14,717 nucleotides of DNA from Podila epigama (GCA_015679605.1 JAAAVE010000437.1:1211-15927); one strand, 5' to 3'. Shown: positions 1 to 9,003, counted from the stretch's first letter. A program made the numbers and translations. The notes: a model not told the origin generated them from the sequence alone.

Positions 1-399
1 GTGTCGCTCAGTACCTTGACAGACATGATGGCCATGATGATCCAGGCAGTAGACCGTGTCCTGGAGAACCACAAGAGTCCCAAGATTGGCCCCGGAGTGG
101 AAGGTGGATGGAAGGATGTCGTGGGGCTGACTCTTTATTATCAAGATACCCTTGTCAGACAACAGGATATTTGCCAATTGCAGGCAACATTCGCGACAAA
201 TTTGGAGACGTTTGTTGGTCTGGCGCCTACCAAACAAGAGCTTTCTAATGGCTACCTACACCAACGTTGCAAAGGTATAGCAGTTACATTCGTGCCTGTA
301 CAGGCCATTGCGGGCCACGGTATCCTAGCCTTGACAGCACACGCTGTTGGGACAATGCCAACAGTTCCTGGCTTGTTGCAACAATATTACACCGTTTAG
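1..399 (+). CDS. 3' end of unrecognised protein (partial)
   Basis: An open frame runs from the first base to a TAG at 397-399 (132 codons), so the 5' end lies outside the window. I do not recognise the family. The visible part looks mostly helical and soluble (for example GGWKDVVGLTLYYQDTLVRQ), followed by a small-residue, Ala/Gly/Val-rich stretch. That stretch (275-364, 90 nt) begins GTATAG, ends CAACAG and keeps frame if removed. It could be an intron, in which case the protein ends QRCKVPGLLQQYYTV instead. No other frame of useful length covers this interval, and an AATAAA follows 52 nt after the stop. That it is a gene end is moderately likely; its function is unknown. Confidence 0.45.
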   Translation: MSLSTLTDMMAMMIQAVDRVLENHKSPKIGPGVEGGWKDVVGLTLYYQDTLVRQQDICQLQATFATNLETFVGLAPTKQELSNGYLHQRCKGIAVTFVPVQAIAGHGILALTAHAVGTMPTVPGLLQQYYTV

Positions 400-451
400 T
401 CACGTGTTGATTAGTATTCATAATTCCCTTGCTTCGCAACGTTCTACATGC

Positions 452-457
452 AATAAA
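452..457 (+). terminator. Putative poly(A) signal of the upstream gene, within a 16-A run
   Basis: AATAAA lies 52 nt after the TAG at 397-399 and runs straight into a homopolymer of 16 A (455-470). Its position suits a 3' processing signal for the gene ending at 399. The next start codon is only 74 nt downstream, so the same short interval must also hold the PHO13 leader. Confidence 0.4.
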
Positions 458-530
458 AAAAAAAAAAAAACTTGAAATTCCACTTTGTTCATTCACACTT
501 TTTGGTTTACCACCATCCATTTCCGACATC

Positions 531-1984
531 ATGGGTTCACTCTCAATCATTCCGCAAAAGCTCAGCACGGTCGAGGACTACAAAGAGTTTCTCGACAAGT
601 ACGATACATTCCTTCTCGACTGTGATGGTAATGCTTTTACTTCTCACCTTTGAGTTTTGGCTCCTTTTTCTCGAAAAAACAAAAAAAATGAGGGGAAACA
701 GATACGTGAATGTCTGACCAACGATATATTAAATCGATTCCTCGATTCATCACCATATTTTCTCATATTTCAAAGGTGTACTCTGGCACGGAAGCAATGT
801 CCTCGATGGCATCCTTGATACAGTCAATTTCTTGCGTAAAAATGGTATGTGTGAAAAGATAAGAAAGATCTCAAGAGTCAGAGTTTATCTTTTCTGTGAA
901 ACACCAAAAAAAAAAAAATCTAGCTCTTTGCCTAATTCCATTTTTCTTTTGACTCGAACCAAAAAAAAAGACAAGCGTCTGGTGTTTGTCACCAACAACA
1001 GCACCCTGTCGCGCGCCAACTACGTCAAAAAGTTTGAGCGACTCGGCATCCAGGCAACCGAGAAGGATATCTTTAGCTCAGCGTTTGCTACCGCTGTCTA
1101 TCTACGCAACATTTTGAACTTTCCAGCTGACAAGCGTGTGTATGTCATTGGCGAGTCTGGAATTGTGGACGAACTCAAAGAAGTTGGCATCGAGACAACT
1201 GGCGCTTCGGTAAATCCATCCTTTTTATCCCTCGTTCTACCTTTGGAGCTACATCTCTGTTCGCATATGTTACACTGTCAATACTAACATTAGAGCGAAT
1301 ATTACAATACGCATTGTTTTTCCCACTCGCAGGACGACAACGGCGTCATCATGACTCACAGTGATTTTGGAACGATTCAACAAGACCCTAGCATCGGTGC
1401 TGTTGTCTGTGGATTTGACTTGAACCTGAATTATACCAAGCTGGCCAAGGCTTTCACCTACCTCAACAACAAAGAACAGGGCGCGCACTTTATTTTGACC
1501 AATGATGATACCACCTTCCCCGCGCCTAATGGCGTGTATCCCGGTACCGGATCTTTGGCTCAGCCTTTGATCACGTCTCTCAAGCGACAGCCTCTAGTCA
1601 TGGGCAAACCTAACAAGCCCATGCTTGATTGCTTCTTTTCAAAGTAAGGACACTAGAGAGAAATTTGTTTTCAGATGTGTATTCAAGAATTTCGAGCTCT
1701 TTGATCTGACTGTCTGGTAATTTCTCCCTACCTTTTTTGTTCTGTCTCTCTCTCACTTTTTCTACCACGCACTCACTAGCTATCATACAGACCCTGCCAG
1801 GACGTGCATGGTTGGCGACAGATTGGACACGGATATTGATTTCGGAGTTCAGGGAGGCATTGCTACCTTGATGGTCTTGACTGGTGTCTCCACTGAGCAA
1901 GAGGCTTTGGACCCTAACCAACCCATCAAACCCAGTTATATCATCCAGAGCTTTGGCGACTTGGTCAAGGCCCAGAATGCCTAA
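531..1984 (+). CDS. PHO13: Pho13-type HAD phosphatase (4-nitrophenylphosphatase / phosphoglycolate phosphatase family)
   Basis: Model: join(531..627, 776..844, 971..1209, 1333..1643, 1780..1984), 306 residues, close to the usual family length of about 300-320. All four HAD motifs are visible. Motif I is LLDCDGVLW, with nucleophile Asp30 and acid/base Asp32. Motif II is VFVTNNST (Thr63). The motif III lysine is in MGKPNKP (Lys227). Motif IV is GDRLDTDI (Asp252 and Asp257). Between motifs II and III lies a C2-type cap with TNDDTTFP and PGTGSLAQPL, as in this family. Homologues dephosphorylate phosphoglycolate and glycolytic side products such as 2-phospholactate and 4-phosphoerythronate, a cytosolic metabolite-repair role. 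ATG 531 is the start because the conserved N-terminus follows directly. Intron 2 ends in nine A followed by AG. A 15-A run starts within the TAA stop codon. The gene converges on the oxygenase gene. Confidence 0.93.
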
Positions 1985-2417
1985 AAAAAAAAAAAAAGCT
2001 AGACTATATGTTCAATTTTCATGTACACGTTCCTCTAGTCATCACAATATCTCCAATAGAAACAATAGACAATGTATCCTATCCCACTGGTGGGCATCCT
2101 ACTCTAATACAGGTCTCCTTCATCCAAGCTCATCCTGGCTACAACTGCATGGCTGTAGTTTATTATTGTGCTAAATTTATTGGGTCAAACGTCGGTCTAT
2201 GCACTGTTAAAAAAACGCACATGGCGTTCTATGGTGTGTCTCTTTTTGTTCATTCGTGTAACAGGCCAAGGAGTGTCGTACAATTCAATTAACTACCATG
2301 AAGGATGGAGGTACTTGGGTACAAAGGAATGTTCATGTTCATGACCAACATTATTTTGAGTCTCTTTGATATTTCTTTTTTGCTACTCATCTCTTTTATT
2401 AACAATTTTTTTTTTTT
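1985..2417. other. Convergent intergenic region, no supported gene
   Basis: This 433-nt spacer separates the stops of PHO13 (+) and the oxygenase (-). It starts with an A run and ends with a T run (2407-2418), and it holds the oxygenase poly(A) signal. A 94-codon frame at 2008-2292 exists but shows no recognisable domain. I see no tRNA-like or repeat structure beyond short GTTCAT iterations near 2331-2343. Confidence 0.6.
2395..2400 (-). terminator. Putative poly(A) signal of the carotenoid oxygenase gene
   Basis: TTTATT on the plus strand is AATAAA on the minus strand, 17 nt past the stop codon that ends at 2418. Sequence and orientation suit a 3' processing signal. The distance is short, so the true site could be further downstream. 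Confidence 0.4.
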
Positions 2418-5016
2418 TCAATCGTCATCTTCTATCTCGTCGTCGCTAAAAGCAGGTGTTGCCTCCTGCATGCCTCGACTGATATCCCCTAAAGCAAAGC
2501 AACCGTTTGTGAATGAGAGTGGGACCACTTCTGGCAGAATCGCCCGAGCCTTTTCTGTCAGGTCCTTGGCATCGAGCACAATGATAAACGACTTGTCTGC
2601 TGTAGCATCATAGACAACACTGATCACCACACCCGCATCCTCGTTCTGGTCGAATACTGGAGGTGGGACAAATACGGCCTCACTTGGATAGCAGTTTTGC
2701 TGTTGCATAATAATAATGAAATAAAAATAAAAAGGTTGACGGTTGAGTTGACCATATACACCTTGTCGTCTTCAATTTTGCGAGACAACACTACACACTC
2801 AAAGAAAAGCAAAAAAGCAACAAGTAAACACCCTTTTTCTTTACCTGACTCCAGACAATGGGTGCCTCCTCTCCCTTGACGTTGAGCTTTTTTATGCAAT
2901 CCCACATATCGCCAACGCTGTCCTCACTGAAACCGACACCCCAGGTATACTTGTAATCCAAACCATGGTAAATAGGGTTGATGCGAGGCATCTCAACACC
3001 AATGGTGCTCCTGATTCGGGTGGCCAAAGGAAACGCGTTCGAATTCTTCTCAGGAACAGTATAACTGGGTCCGCCATGGCCAACGCTGACTCGGCGCATC
3101 AGCCCCCGAAGCTTGTCCACAGGACTGACATTTGAGGTCGCTGCAATGTAGTTCTCTACTCTCTGCGCTTCCGCTTGAACGTTCGCCAGCTCGAATCGGC
3201 ACAGCTCTGGCTTGACCAAGGCGGGTGCCTGAGGGTTGAGCAACGAGGATAAGCTCAGTTGTTGAGCAATCGTGTCATCGTTATACAGCGTGAAATCCAG
3301 ATATACATTATCCGCTGCATCTTCGAATGCATTGACATGATGGAAGCTGCAGTAGACAGGTTAGGAGGTTAGGATAAGGAAAATAAATGATACATGACAG
3401 GAAAAATCGATTAGCGTCAAAGTCTTTTTACAACACACTTTCTGAATAATAATAACCATCATAAAAATACGTTACAAGAAGATGGCTTCCGATTTAAAAG
3501 TGGCGACAAGTCTGCGCTTGACGCGTGAAATGACGTAAAAGTGCGTCGACTCTGTACGCTTGAAGGAGAGTGCATCGAGAATAGACGCACCCCAAGAATA
3601 CTTCATGCCACCGTCTGATGGTGTCAAGGGTGCAACGACGAGAATGATGTAGCGTGGAGTGACCGCGAACGAGTGCACATGGCTGGTTTTGGCGGTGACG
3701 GTGGCAATGAGTGATCCATGAGGCTCCTTCTCGGTAATGGAGAAGAAGTGGTACTGAGTGCTCTGATATCCATGCTCCATCGTAAAGTTGATCAGCTCCT
3801 TTGTGACAGGGTCATAGTGTGAATGTGGCGAAGAGTGCGACCCCTTGAACAATGGGTTGACTTCATCCCACGCAAGAATGCCGCCCTTGTTCAGGTTGTC
3901 GGTGTTGAGCTCCAAGATCTAATTTGTCAGAAATAAAGAGGGCGTCCAAGGGTGATGCCATTGGGGTCCATTGGGGTCCACATAGAGTCAATTGTGAGCA
4001 CTCGAGGAATAAAACAGAAGTAGAGTCCAGTCCATCATATCTATAAATACCACAGTCTTACATGGTTGGCAAAGTTCTGGCAGTAGACAGTACGGCGGCC
4101 ATCGGCGTTGAAGGGTGGTAGGACCTCAATCGAGGCACCGCAGGGCTCCAGGCTGGGTCGACCCTCGGTGTGACTCGATGACAGGAATCTGGCGAAAACG
4201 CTTTGGTTGGTATCAGTCTTGAAGGTGCTAGAAGGCTGGTTTGGGAGGTATCCTTGATGTTCACGGATCTTGACTTCGGCCCGATGGGCAGGCTTGGTTG
4301 ATCGATACTTGAGCGTGTTGGTTGACCCCGAGAATGAGAACTGGTTGACTTGAGGAATGCTACAAGGTTCCATGTTGTGATGTCAAGAAGAGAGAACATG
4401 TCAAAAGGAGAGCGAATTTTTTTTTTCTTTGCCAACGCGTTTGCTTTACGGCTGAAAGAAAACCCCTGACATACTTGTCAAACCAATGACCAAAGCGAAA
4501 GGTCCTTGTTTCCTGCTGAAGTTCGCCATGTACAGAGACCATCTTGGGATACTTGACCTCAAAGATACCTGGGCTCAGGGTATAGTGGAATCCTGTCAGC
4601 CATTCTGGCAGAGTACCTTCGACAGTTAGACTCGTGGGAATCTCGGTCGATACTGCGTTTCTAAAAGCCTGTTGTTGCAAAGAGGTACGTTATACAATAA
4701 ACATTGTAAGCCATGCGTTGACACGAAAAAATATACCGTTTGTTTGCTAAAACCTTTAACAAATACAAGTTGACCAATTCCACAATACCTTTTGAAATGT
4801 AGCATCTTGGTCACTGAAATGGGCTGGGGCTGCATTGGATGTCTCGGGCGTGGCAGGGGTGGCAGGCAGTACAGCCGAATCGTGTCCATGTCCATTTTCC
4901 GTGACATTTGGGTTGAGGTCATTGGTTTCTTTGTTGTCGGTGGCAATGGTAGTGGAGGCGGCGACCTTGGCCTCGTCCTCGATTTGAATGGCTTCGACCT
5001 CGGAGACTTCTTCCAT
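2418..5016 (-). CDS. Carotenoid cleavage oxygenase (RPE65/BCO family)
   Basis: Model on the complement: 5016..4789, 4668..4475, 4359..4062, 3918..3476, 3346..2845, 2699..2418; 648 residues, all junctions in frame. Family landmarks in order: TVEGTLPEWLTG, FRFGHWFDN, NQFSFSG, PHSHYDP (ligand His272), HVHSFAVT (His322), FHHVNAFED (His390), the MPRINPIYHGLDYKY motif, and SEAVFVPPP followed by the LDAKDL strand. Such enzymes use four His to hold Fe(II) and cleave carotenoid double bonds with O2. In Mucoromycota, homologues (CarS, AcaA, Tsp3 types) make apocarotenoids leading to trisporoids; I cannot say which type this is. The expected fourth ligand (FHG near the C-terminus) reads FTNGCF, residues 618-623, with no His. 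Also unusual are an acidic, disordered N-terminal extension of about 75 residues and an acidic tail ending DDEIEDDD. ATG 5016 gives the best start. An in-frame ATG at 5295 exists but reads through pyrimidine-rich leader sequence. Confidence 0.9.
3958..3980. repeat. Short tandem duplication in oxygenase intron 3
   Basis: TTGGGGTCCA occurs twice in direct succession (3961-3970 and 3971-3980), preceded by CCA, so the pattern is CCA flanking two TTGGGGT units. It lies in the intron between exons 3 and 4 of the oxygenase gene, 40 nt from the splice acceptor, and probably arose by replication slippage. Confidence 0.7.
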
Positions 5017-5064
5017 GTGAAAAAGAGTAGGTGTGAGAATGGAGATGGAACTGTGAGATGGAAG

Positions 5065-5084
5065 AAAAGAAAAGAAAAGAAAAG
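5065..5084. repeat. (AAAAG)4 microsatellite in the oxygenase leader
   Basis: Four perfect AAAAG units sit about 50 nt upstream of the oxygenase ATG, followed by an A run. On the transcribed strand this is a TTTTC-rich tract within the presumed 5' UTR. It is prone to length variation. Confidence 0.8.
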
Positions 5085-5266
5085 ACAAGACAAAAAAAAA
5101 ATCTCTTTCAAGTGAAGGAGGCTCTCTCTTGTGTTGTTTTTTGACACGACAGCGGGCGCAGGAATGCAGTTCGATGCTCTCATAATACAATAACAAGTTG
5201 CATGCACCCTGTGCCCAAAGAAAAAAAGGCGCGGTGCGGTGCTTTGCCCCCAGGCCGTGTTTGATA

Positions 5267-5348
5267 CCTTGCCTTGGCCATTGACCATTGACCATGCCTT
5301 GCCATGCCTTACCTTGCCATGCCTTGCCTTGACCTAGACCTTGCCCTG
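5267..5348. repeat. Degenerate CCTTG/CCATG pentamer array upstream of the oxygenase gene
   Basis: About 80 nt consist largely of 5-mers CCTTG and CCATG, with a few variants (CCTTA, CCCTG) and two CCATTGA units. The array lies about 250-330 nt upstream of the oxygenase start codon and about 190 nt past the CHS5 stop. It may be a simple slippage array or a cluster of binding sites; the sequence alone cannot separate these. Confidence 0.7.
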
Positions 5349-5536
5349 CCTCACCACCCAGTTAACCAGACCAGACCAGCCAGCCCACAGAGACAAAGTG
5401 ACAAACATAGGTCCTGTTGACTCAACATTGCATCTTGCATTTTTCTCACTCTCATACTGTCTCTCACAAAATATCGTTTGTCGTCGGTCTTCTTTTTTTA
5501 ATAATATTACGCATTGGAATTGCAAACAGGAAAGAG

Positions 5537-6542
5537 CTAGTCGTGTGGTGTATCAGGGTTGCTGGAAATGCCGTTGCTGGTAGGCTGGACAAGATAGTAT
5601 GGTAGGGCTGCCTGCAGCTTCTTGTGCTCCACACATGCCTTGAGCCACTCTGGCTTGACAATCGGAATCGACTGTTGCAACGCTGCCTCATAGTTATATC
5701 CGCCTTGGACATGACACAACAAATGAGTCGTCTCAATGCCCACCTCCTCCGTCCACTGGCCACCAACCTCGACCACAAGCCTCTTGCACTCCTCCAATGC
5801 CTCGTCCGACTCAAAGACACCAAAGCAAATGTTCATGCCAGTCAAGTTCTCGAGGGTGTGGGTCCTGGCCCTGACTTCGTTCGAGCGCAATGTACCGGCA
5901 GATGTCTTGATCTCAATATAGAAAGAAAACTCGTGGTCAATTTCGAGTCCAGAGAGTTTGTATTGAGTGGTGTGGAAAGGGCTCGAGATAGGGTGCCCTT
6001 GCTTGACGCCGTTCTTGTAGACGTTGAGCGACCGGAGGCTAGCCTGGTTGAGAACCAGAGGATCCCACTCGAGAGTGCACGTTGACTGGGTCAAGGACTT
6101 TACGCGCAACGTTGGCGTCTTGGGAGGGTTCTTTCCGAACTGATCCAGGATCTCGTCCTGGAGTGCCCAAAACTCGTCTCGGCGGTTCTGCTCTTCATCC
6201 AAATTGCGGTTGACCGAGATATTAACCACAGATCCTGCAGTGACTCCCTTGGGTAGAAGCAGCGATGGGAATTCAATCAGATGATGGTCCTCCGTCAGCA
6301 GAATGACCTATTGTCAATGTTGAGGAATGTTAGCCCAGTTGGTCAAGTCAACATCATGAAATGACTCTTGTTCTTCACGCGTGTTGCTTTATCAGCATGA
6401 GCAAAAATAACAAAGAAAGAGAGGGTTTAGCTCTGTCATGTCGATTGCATACCATACCAGCATCCAGCTTTGCTACTGTGAACTGGACAGACTGCTGCGA
6501 AGGAGCAGATGTTCTCGAGTCTTCAGGTGCAGTAGTCATCAT
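5537..6542 (-). CDS. CHS5: Chs5-like exomer scaffold protein, short form (FN3-BRCT)
   Basis: Model on the complement: 6542..6453 and 6307..5537, 286 residues, phase-0 intron. Order: N-terminal segment FTVAKLDAGM then TEDHHLIEFPSLLLP, matching the Chs5 start that dimerises and binds cargo adaptors (ChAPs); a helix with NRNLDEEQNRRDEF (64-76); FN3 domain about 94-180 (CTLEWDPL); BRCT domain about 188-275 with ETTHLLC and IVKPEWLKAC (Trp251). In yeast, Chs5 with ChAPs forms exomer at the trans-Golgi with Arf1 and exports chitin synthase Chs3. Yeast Chs5 has a long charged C-terminal tail (671 residues in total). Here a stop follows about 25-30 residues after the BRCT tryptophan motif and no further exon is evident before the oxygenase promoter. 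Two adjacent ATGs (6542 and 6539) are both possible starts. The gene is divergent from PMI. Confidence 0.9.
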
Positions 6543-7008
6543 GTTCTGTTCTTGCTGTTGTAAGAATGCGAGCAATGTTTCTTTGTGTGTGTTTCCGTAG
6601 TATTGCTTTCTATCTTTGTCTCTTTCTGTATAAGAGTGCTATTTTTCCGAGATTGTATTCTTTTTGGATGGGAAACGAAGGGGAAAGGAAAGGGAAAGGG
6701 GTATTCTTGAGTGATGAAGGTGATGATGTCCAAAGCAGTGCAGATGAATGAATGCGCCCACGTTTTAATGAACCTTTGAGCAGTCACTTAATGGGCCTTT
6801 GGTTTTATGCAACGTGTCGTATCATTGTTCCGCCATGAGTTTTTCTGCTTCTTCACCTTCCTTTTGCATCTTTTGACACTCTTCATTCACACACACAATC
6901 ACTTCTCATCCACACAAGTCTCTTCACCAATTTTTGAACAGGAGCAACTTCACCATTCATCATCAACAACAACAACAAGAACAGTAATAAACAAGTGTCC
7001 CCAAAAGA
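6543..7008. promoter_or_regulatory. Bidirectional promoter region between CHS5 and PMI
   Basis: These 466 nt lie between two start codons on opposite strands, so both promoters must fit here unless they overlap flanking genes. Visible elements are a purine tract of GGGAAA/GGAAA units at 6668-6701 and a CT-rich, then AAC-repeat-rich, leader just upstream of the PMI ATG (6964-6979). No tRNA or conserved coding frame is evident, and I see no confident TATA box. Confidence 0.6.
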
Positions 7009-9003
7009 ATGTCCACTACGCTCCCACCCATCTTTCGACTTGACTGTAAAGCTCAGTCGTATGACTGGGGCAAGGTCGGCACCGCGTCCAAAGTCGCCAA
7101 ATTCGCGTCTTCTTCGCCAGGCTTCACCATCGACGAGAACAAGCCATACGCAGAGGTAAGTTCCACCTTCTCTTTTACTCGTGCCTTTCTATTTTTGACC
7201 AAGTGGAGTGAGTTTTCTTTCGCGTCAAAGAGAGCGCTGGAAGGCGGTGTTTTTCGTCCTTTGCTAAATGTCTGTTACCGTTATCATTCCACTCCACGCA
7301 CAATTTCTCGGCAAGAGTGTGTGGGATATGAGTTGCCGTGCATTGAAAGTTGAGGAGTGAGAATACAGCACTTCTTGTAGTATTGCTTATAGTTGGATTT
7401 TTTTTTTTCATCTTGCCCTTTTTTTTGTTCTCACGCCCCATTCTCGCACCGCATATTCCGAGAACCATTCCTATGCCCCATTTTCAAGTCTTCTCCTTCC
7501 CGTTCATTAGAGATGAACAATATGTAGATAAGGAAAGGTTAAATGACCAGATGCTTATCGATGGACATACGTCTTACCTTCCCGTCTCTCCCTCTCCCTC
7601 TCTCTTTATAGTTGTGGATGGGAACGCATCCCAATGCACCTTCTACCTTGTACCAATCCGAACGGTCACTAGAATCTGTCCTGGCCGCACATCCAAAACT
7701 TGTTACACCATTCTTCCATGAGCGTCATCATGGTCGTCTCCCGTTCCTCTTCAAGGTGCTTTCCATTGGCAAGGCCCTGTCGATCCAAGCACATCCAGAC
7801 AAGCAGTTAGCCGAGATACTGTTCAAGAACCACCCAAATATCTACAAAGACTCAAACCACAAGCCAGAGATGGCTCTTGCCCTGACAGAATTCGAGGCCC
7901 TCTGCGGCTTCAGACCTTTGGACGAAATTGCATTGGCCCTGGATCAATGGCCTGAGCTCTGGGCTTTGGTCGGCGACAAAGAGGCCCAAACCTTCCAAGA
8001 AGCTGTGAAGCACTCAAAGACGTTAGAAGGCACCAAAGGTATCAAGGAAGGTCGCCTGGCATTGCGGGCGCTCTTTACAAAGTTCATGAAGTCAGAGCCT
8101 GGCAAAGTACACCTGGAGCTCGACCGACTGATCAAGCGTTTAGAATCCACACAGGCAACCAATGGACATCCTTTCGAACAACATTCGCAACAAGAGGTCA
8201 TTCTCCGTATCCATTCGCAGTACCCTGGCGATATCGGCGTGTTTTGTTTCTTTTTCCTCAATTATATCATTCTTCATTCTGGCCAGGCTATTTTCCTTGC
8301 TGCCAACGAGCCACATGCGTACTTGAGTGGAGGTAAAGAAAGAGCTGTCTCACTCATGATGTTGTGTTTTTGCGGGCTTATCGCTTTTACATCTTGTACT
8401 TTGGCATGACCAGTTCAGACATGCAACTCAAATGCTAAATCTGCGCTTTTTTTTTTTTGCTCTCATGTCGGCTAAATATATTACATGGGACGGCGCTAAC
8501 TGAGTTTTCGCCCAATACTACTCATAATAGATTGTGTGGAGTGTATGGCTGAGAGTGATAACGTTGTCCGTTCAGGACTGACACCAAAATTCAAGGACGT
8601 CGAGGTATTGACAGAGATGCTCACCTACCATACGTTGACGAGCGAGGACCAGATTCTATCGGGCGTCCTCTGTACGCCAACAGGCCACTCGTTGCTGTAT
8701 GACCCACCAATTGAAGAGTTCTCGGTCATGCTGACGCGATTGAACCATGCCAGTGAGCGTGAACGCCTCCGAGGTGCTGAAGGGCCATCGATTGTGTTGG
8801 TGACCAACGGTCGTGGTATTCTTAAATCCGAGAGGCAACATGACAGCGATCCCGAGGTGGTCGAGGTCGCGCTCGAGACAGGCAATGTTTTCTTTGTCGG
8901 TGCCAACACGCCATTCTCGGTTGAGGCCACCTCTGAAGAGGGTATCACCATCTACACAGCCTTTGCCACACGCGTCGAGAAGAAGGACCATTATCATCAT
9001 TAA
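7009..9003 (+). CDS. PMI40: Mannose-6-phosphate isomerase (type I PMI)
   Basis: Model: join(7009..7155, 7612..8332, 8531..9003), 446 residues, near the fungal norm of about 430. The enzyme interconverts fructose-6-phosphate and mannose-6-phosphate in the cytosol, the entry to GDP-mannose, protein glycosylation and wall mannan. Type I zinc ligands are present: Gln108 and His110 in SIQAHPDK, Glu135 in HKPEMA, and His284 in ANEPHAYLSG. The catalytic Arg303 lies in SDNVVRSGLTPKF. Other signatures are YDWGKVG near the start, AELWMGTHP across junction 1, QYPGDIGVFCFFFLNY, and LSGDCVECMA across junction 2. Intron 1 (456 nt) is three to four times longer than most introns here. The start at 7009 is the first ATG after a CT/AAC-rich leader and gives the normal PMI N-terminus. 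Confidence 0.97.

Larger units (their letters stand above)
5017..5536 (-). promoter_or_regulatory. Upstream region of the oxygenase gene / 3' flank of CHS5
   Basis: These 520 nt separate the CHS5 stop from the oxygenase ATG, both on the minus strand, so they should hold the CHS5 terminator and the oxygenase promoter. Read in gene direction, the stretch nearest the ATG is a pyrimidine-rich leader (T runs, TTTTC repeats, CATCTC), as is common in fungal 5' UTRs. Further out is a CCWTG pentamer array (5267-5348). I could not identify a clear TATA box or a defined light-responsive element. Confidence 0.5.

Noticed and set aside
284-568. Minus-strand open frame overlapping the first gene end and the PHO13 start
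   Set aside because: Its translation includes a Phe run from the A16 homopolymer, and it overlaps both a plus-strand gene end and the conserved PHO13 exon 1.
1983-1997. A15 run starting in the PHO13 stop codon as a retrocopy tail
   Set aside because: The gene has four introns, so it is not a processed copy, and similar A/T runs are scattered through introns and spacers of the whole window.
2008-2292. 94-codon open frame between PHO13 and the oxygenase gene
   Set aside because: It lies wholly in the presumed 3' flanks of two converging genes and has no recognisable motif, promoter space or splice-supported extension. Chance is the simpler reading.
4626-5288. 220-codon minus-strand frame overlapping oxygenase exon 1
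   Set aside because: It is a shadow in another frame of exon 1, intron 1 and the leader. The family-matching frame is the neighbouring one.
5017-5295. In-frame upstream ATG (5295) that would extend the oxygenase by 93 residues
   Set aside because: The extension is translated pyrimidine-rich leader and pentamer-array sequence (Phe/Ser/Leu runs), and the ATG lies inside the repeat array. ATG 5016 gives a sensible N-terminus.
5624-6085. 153-codon plus-strand frame antisense to CHS5
   Set aside because: It mirrors the conserved FN3-BRCT coding region, with no domain of its own.
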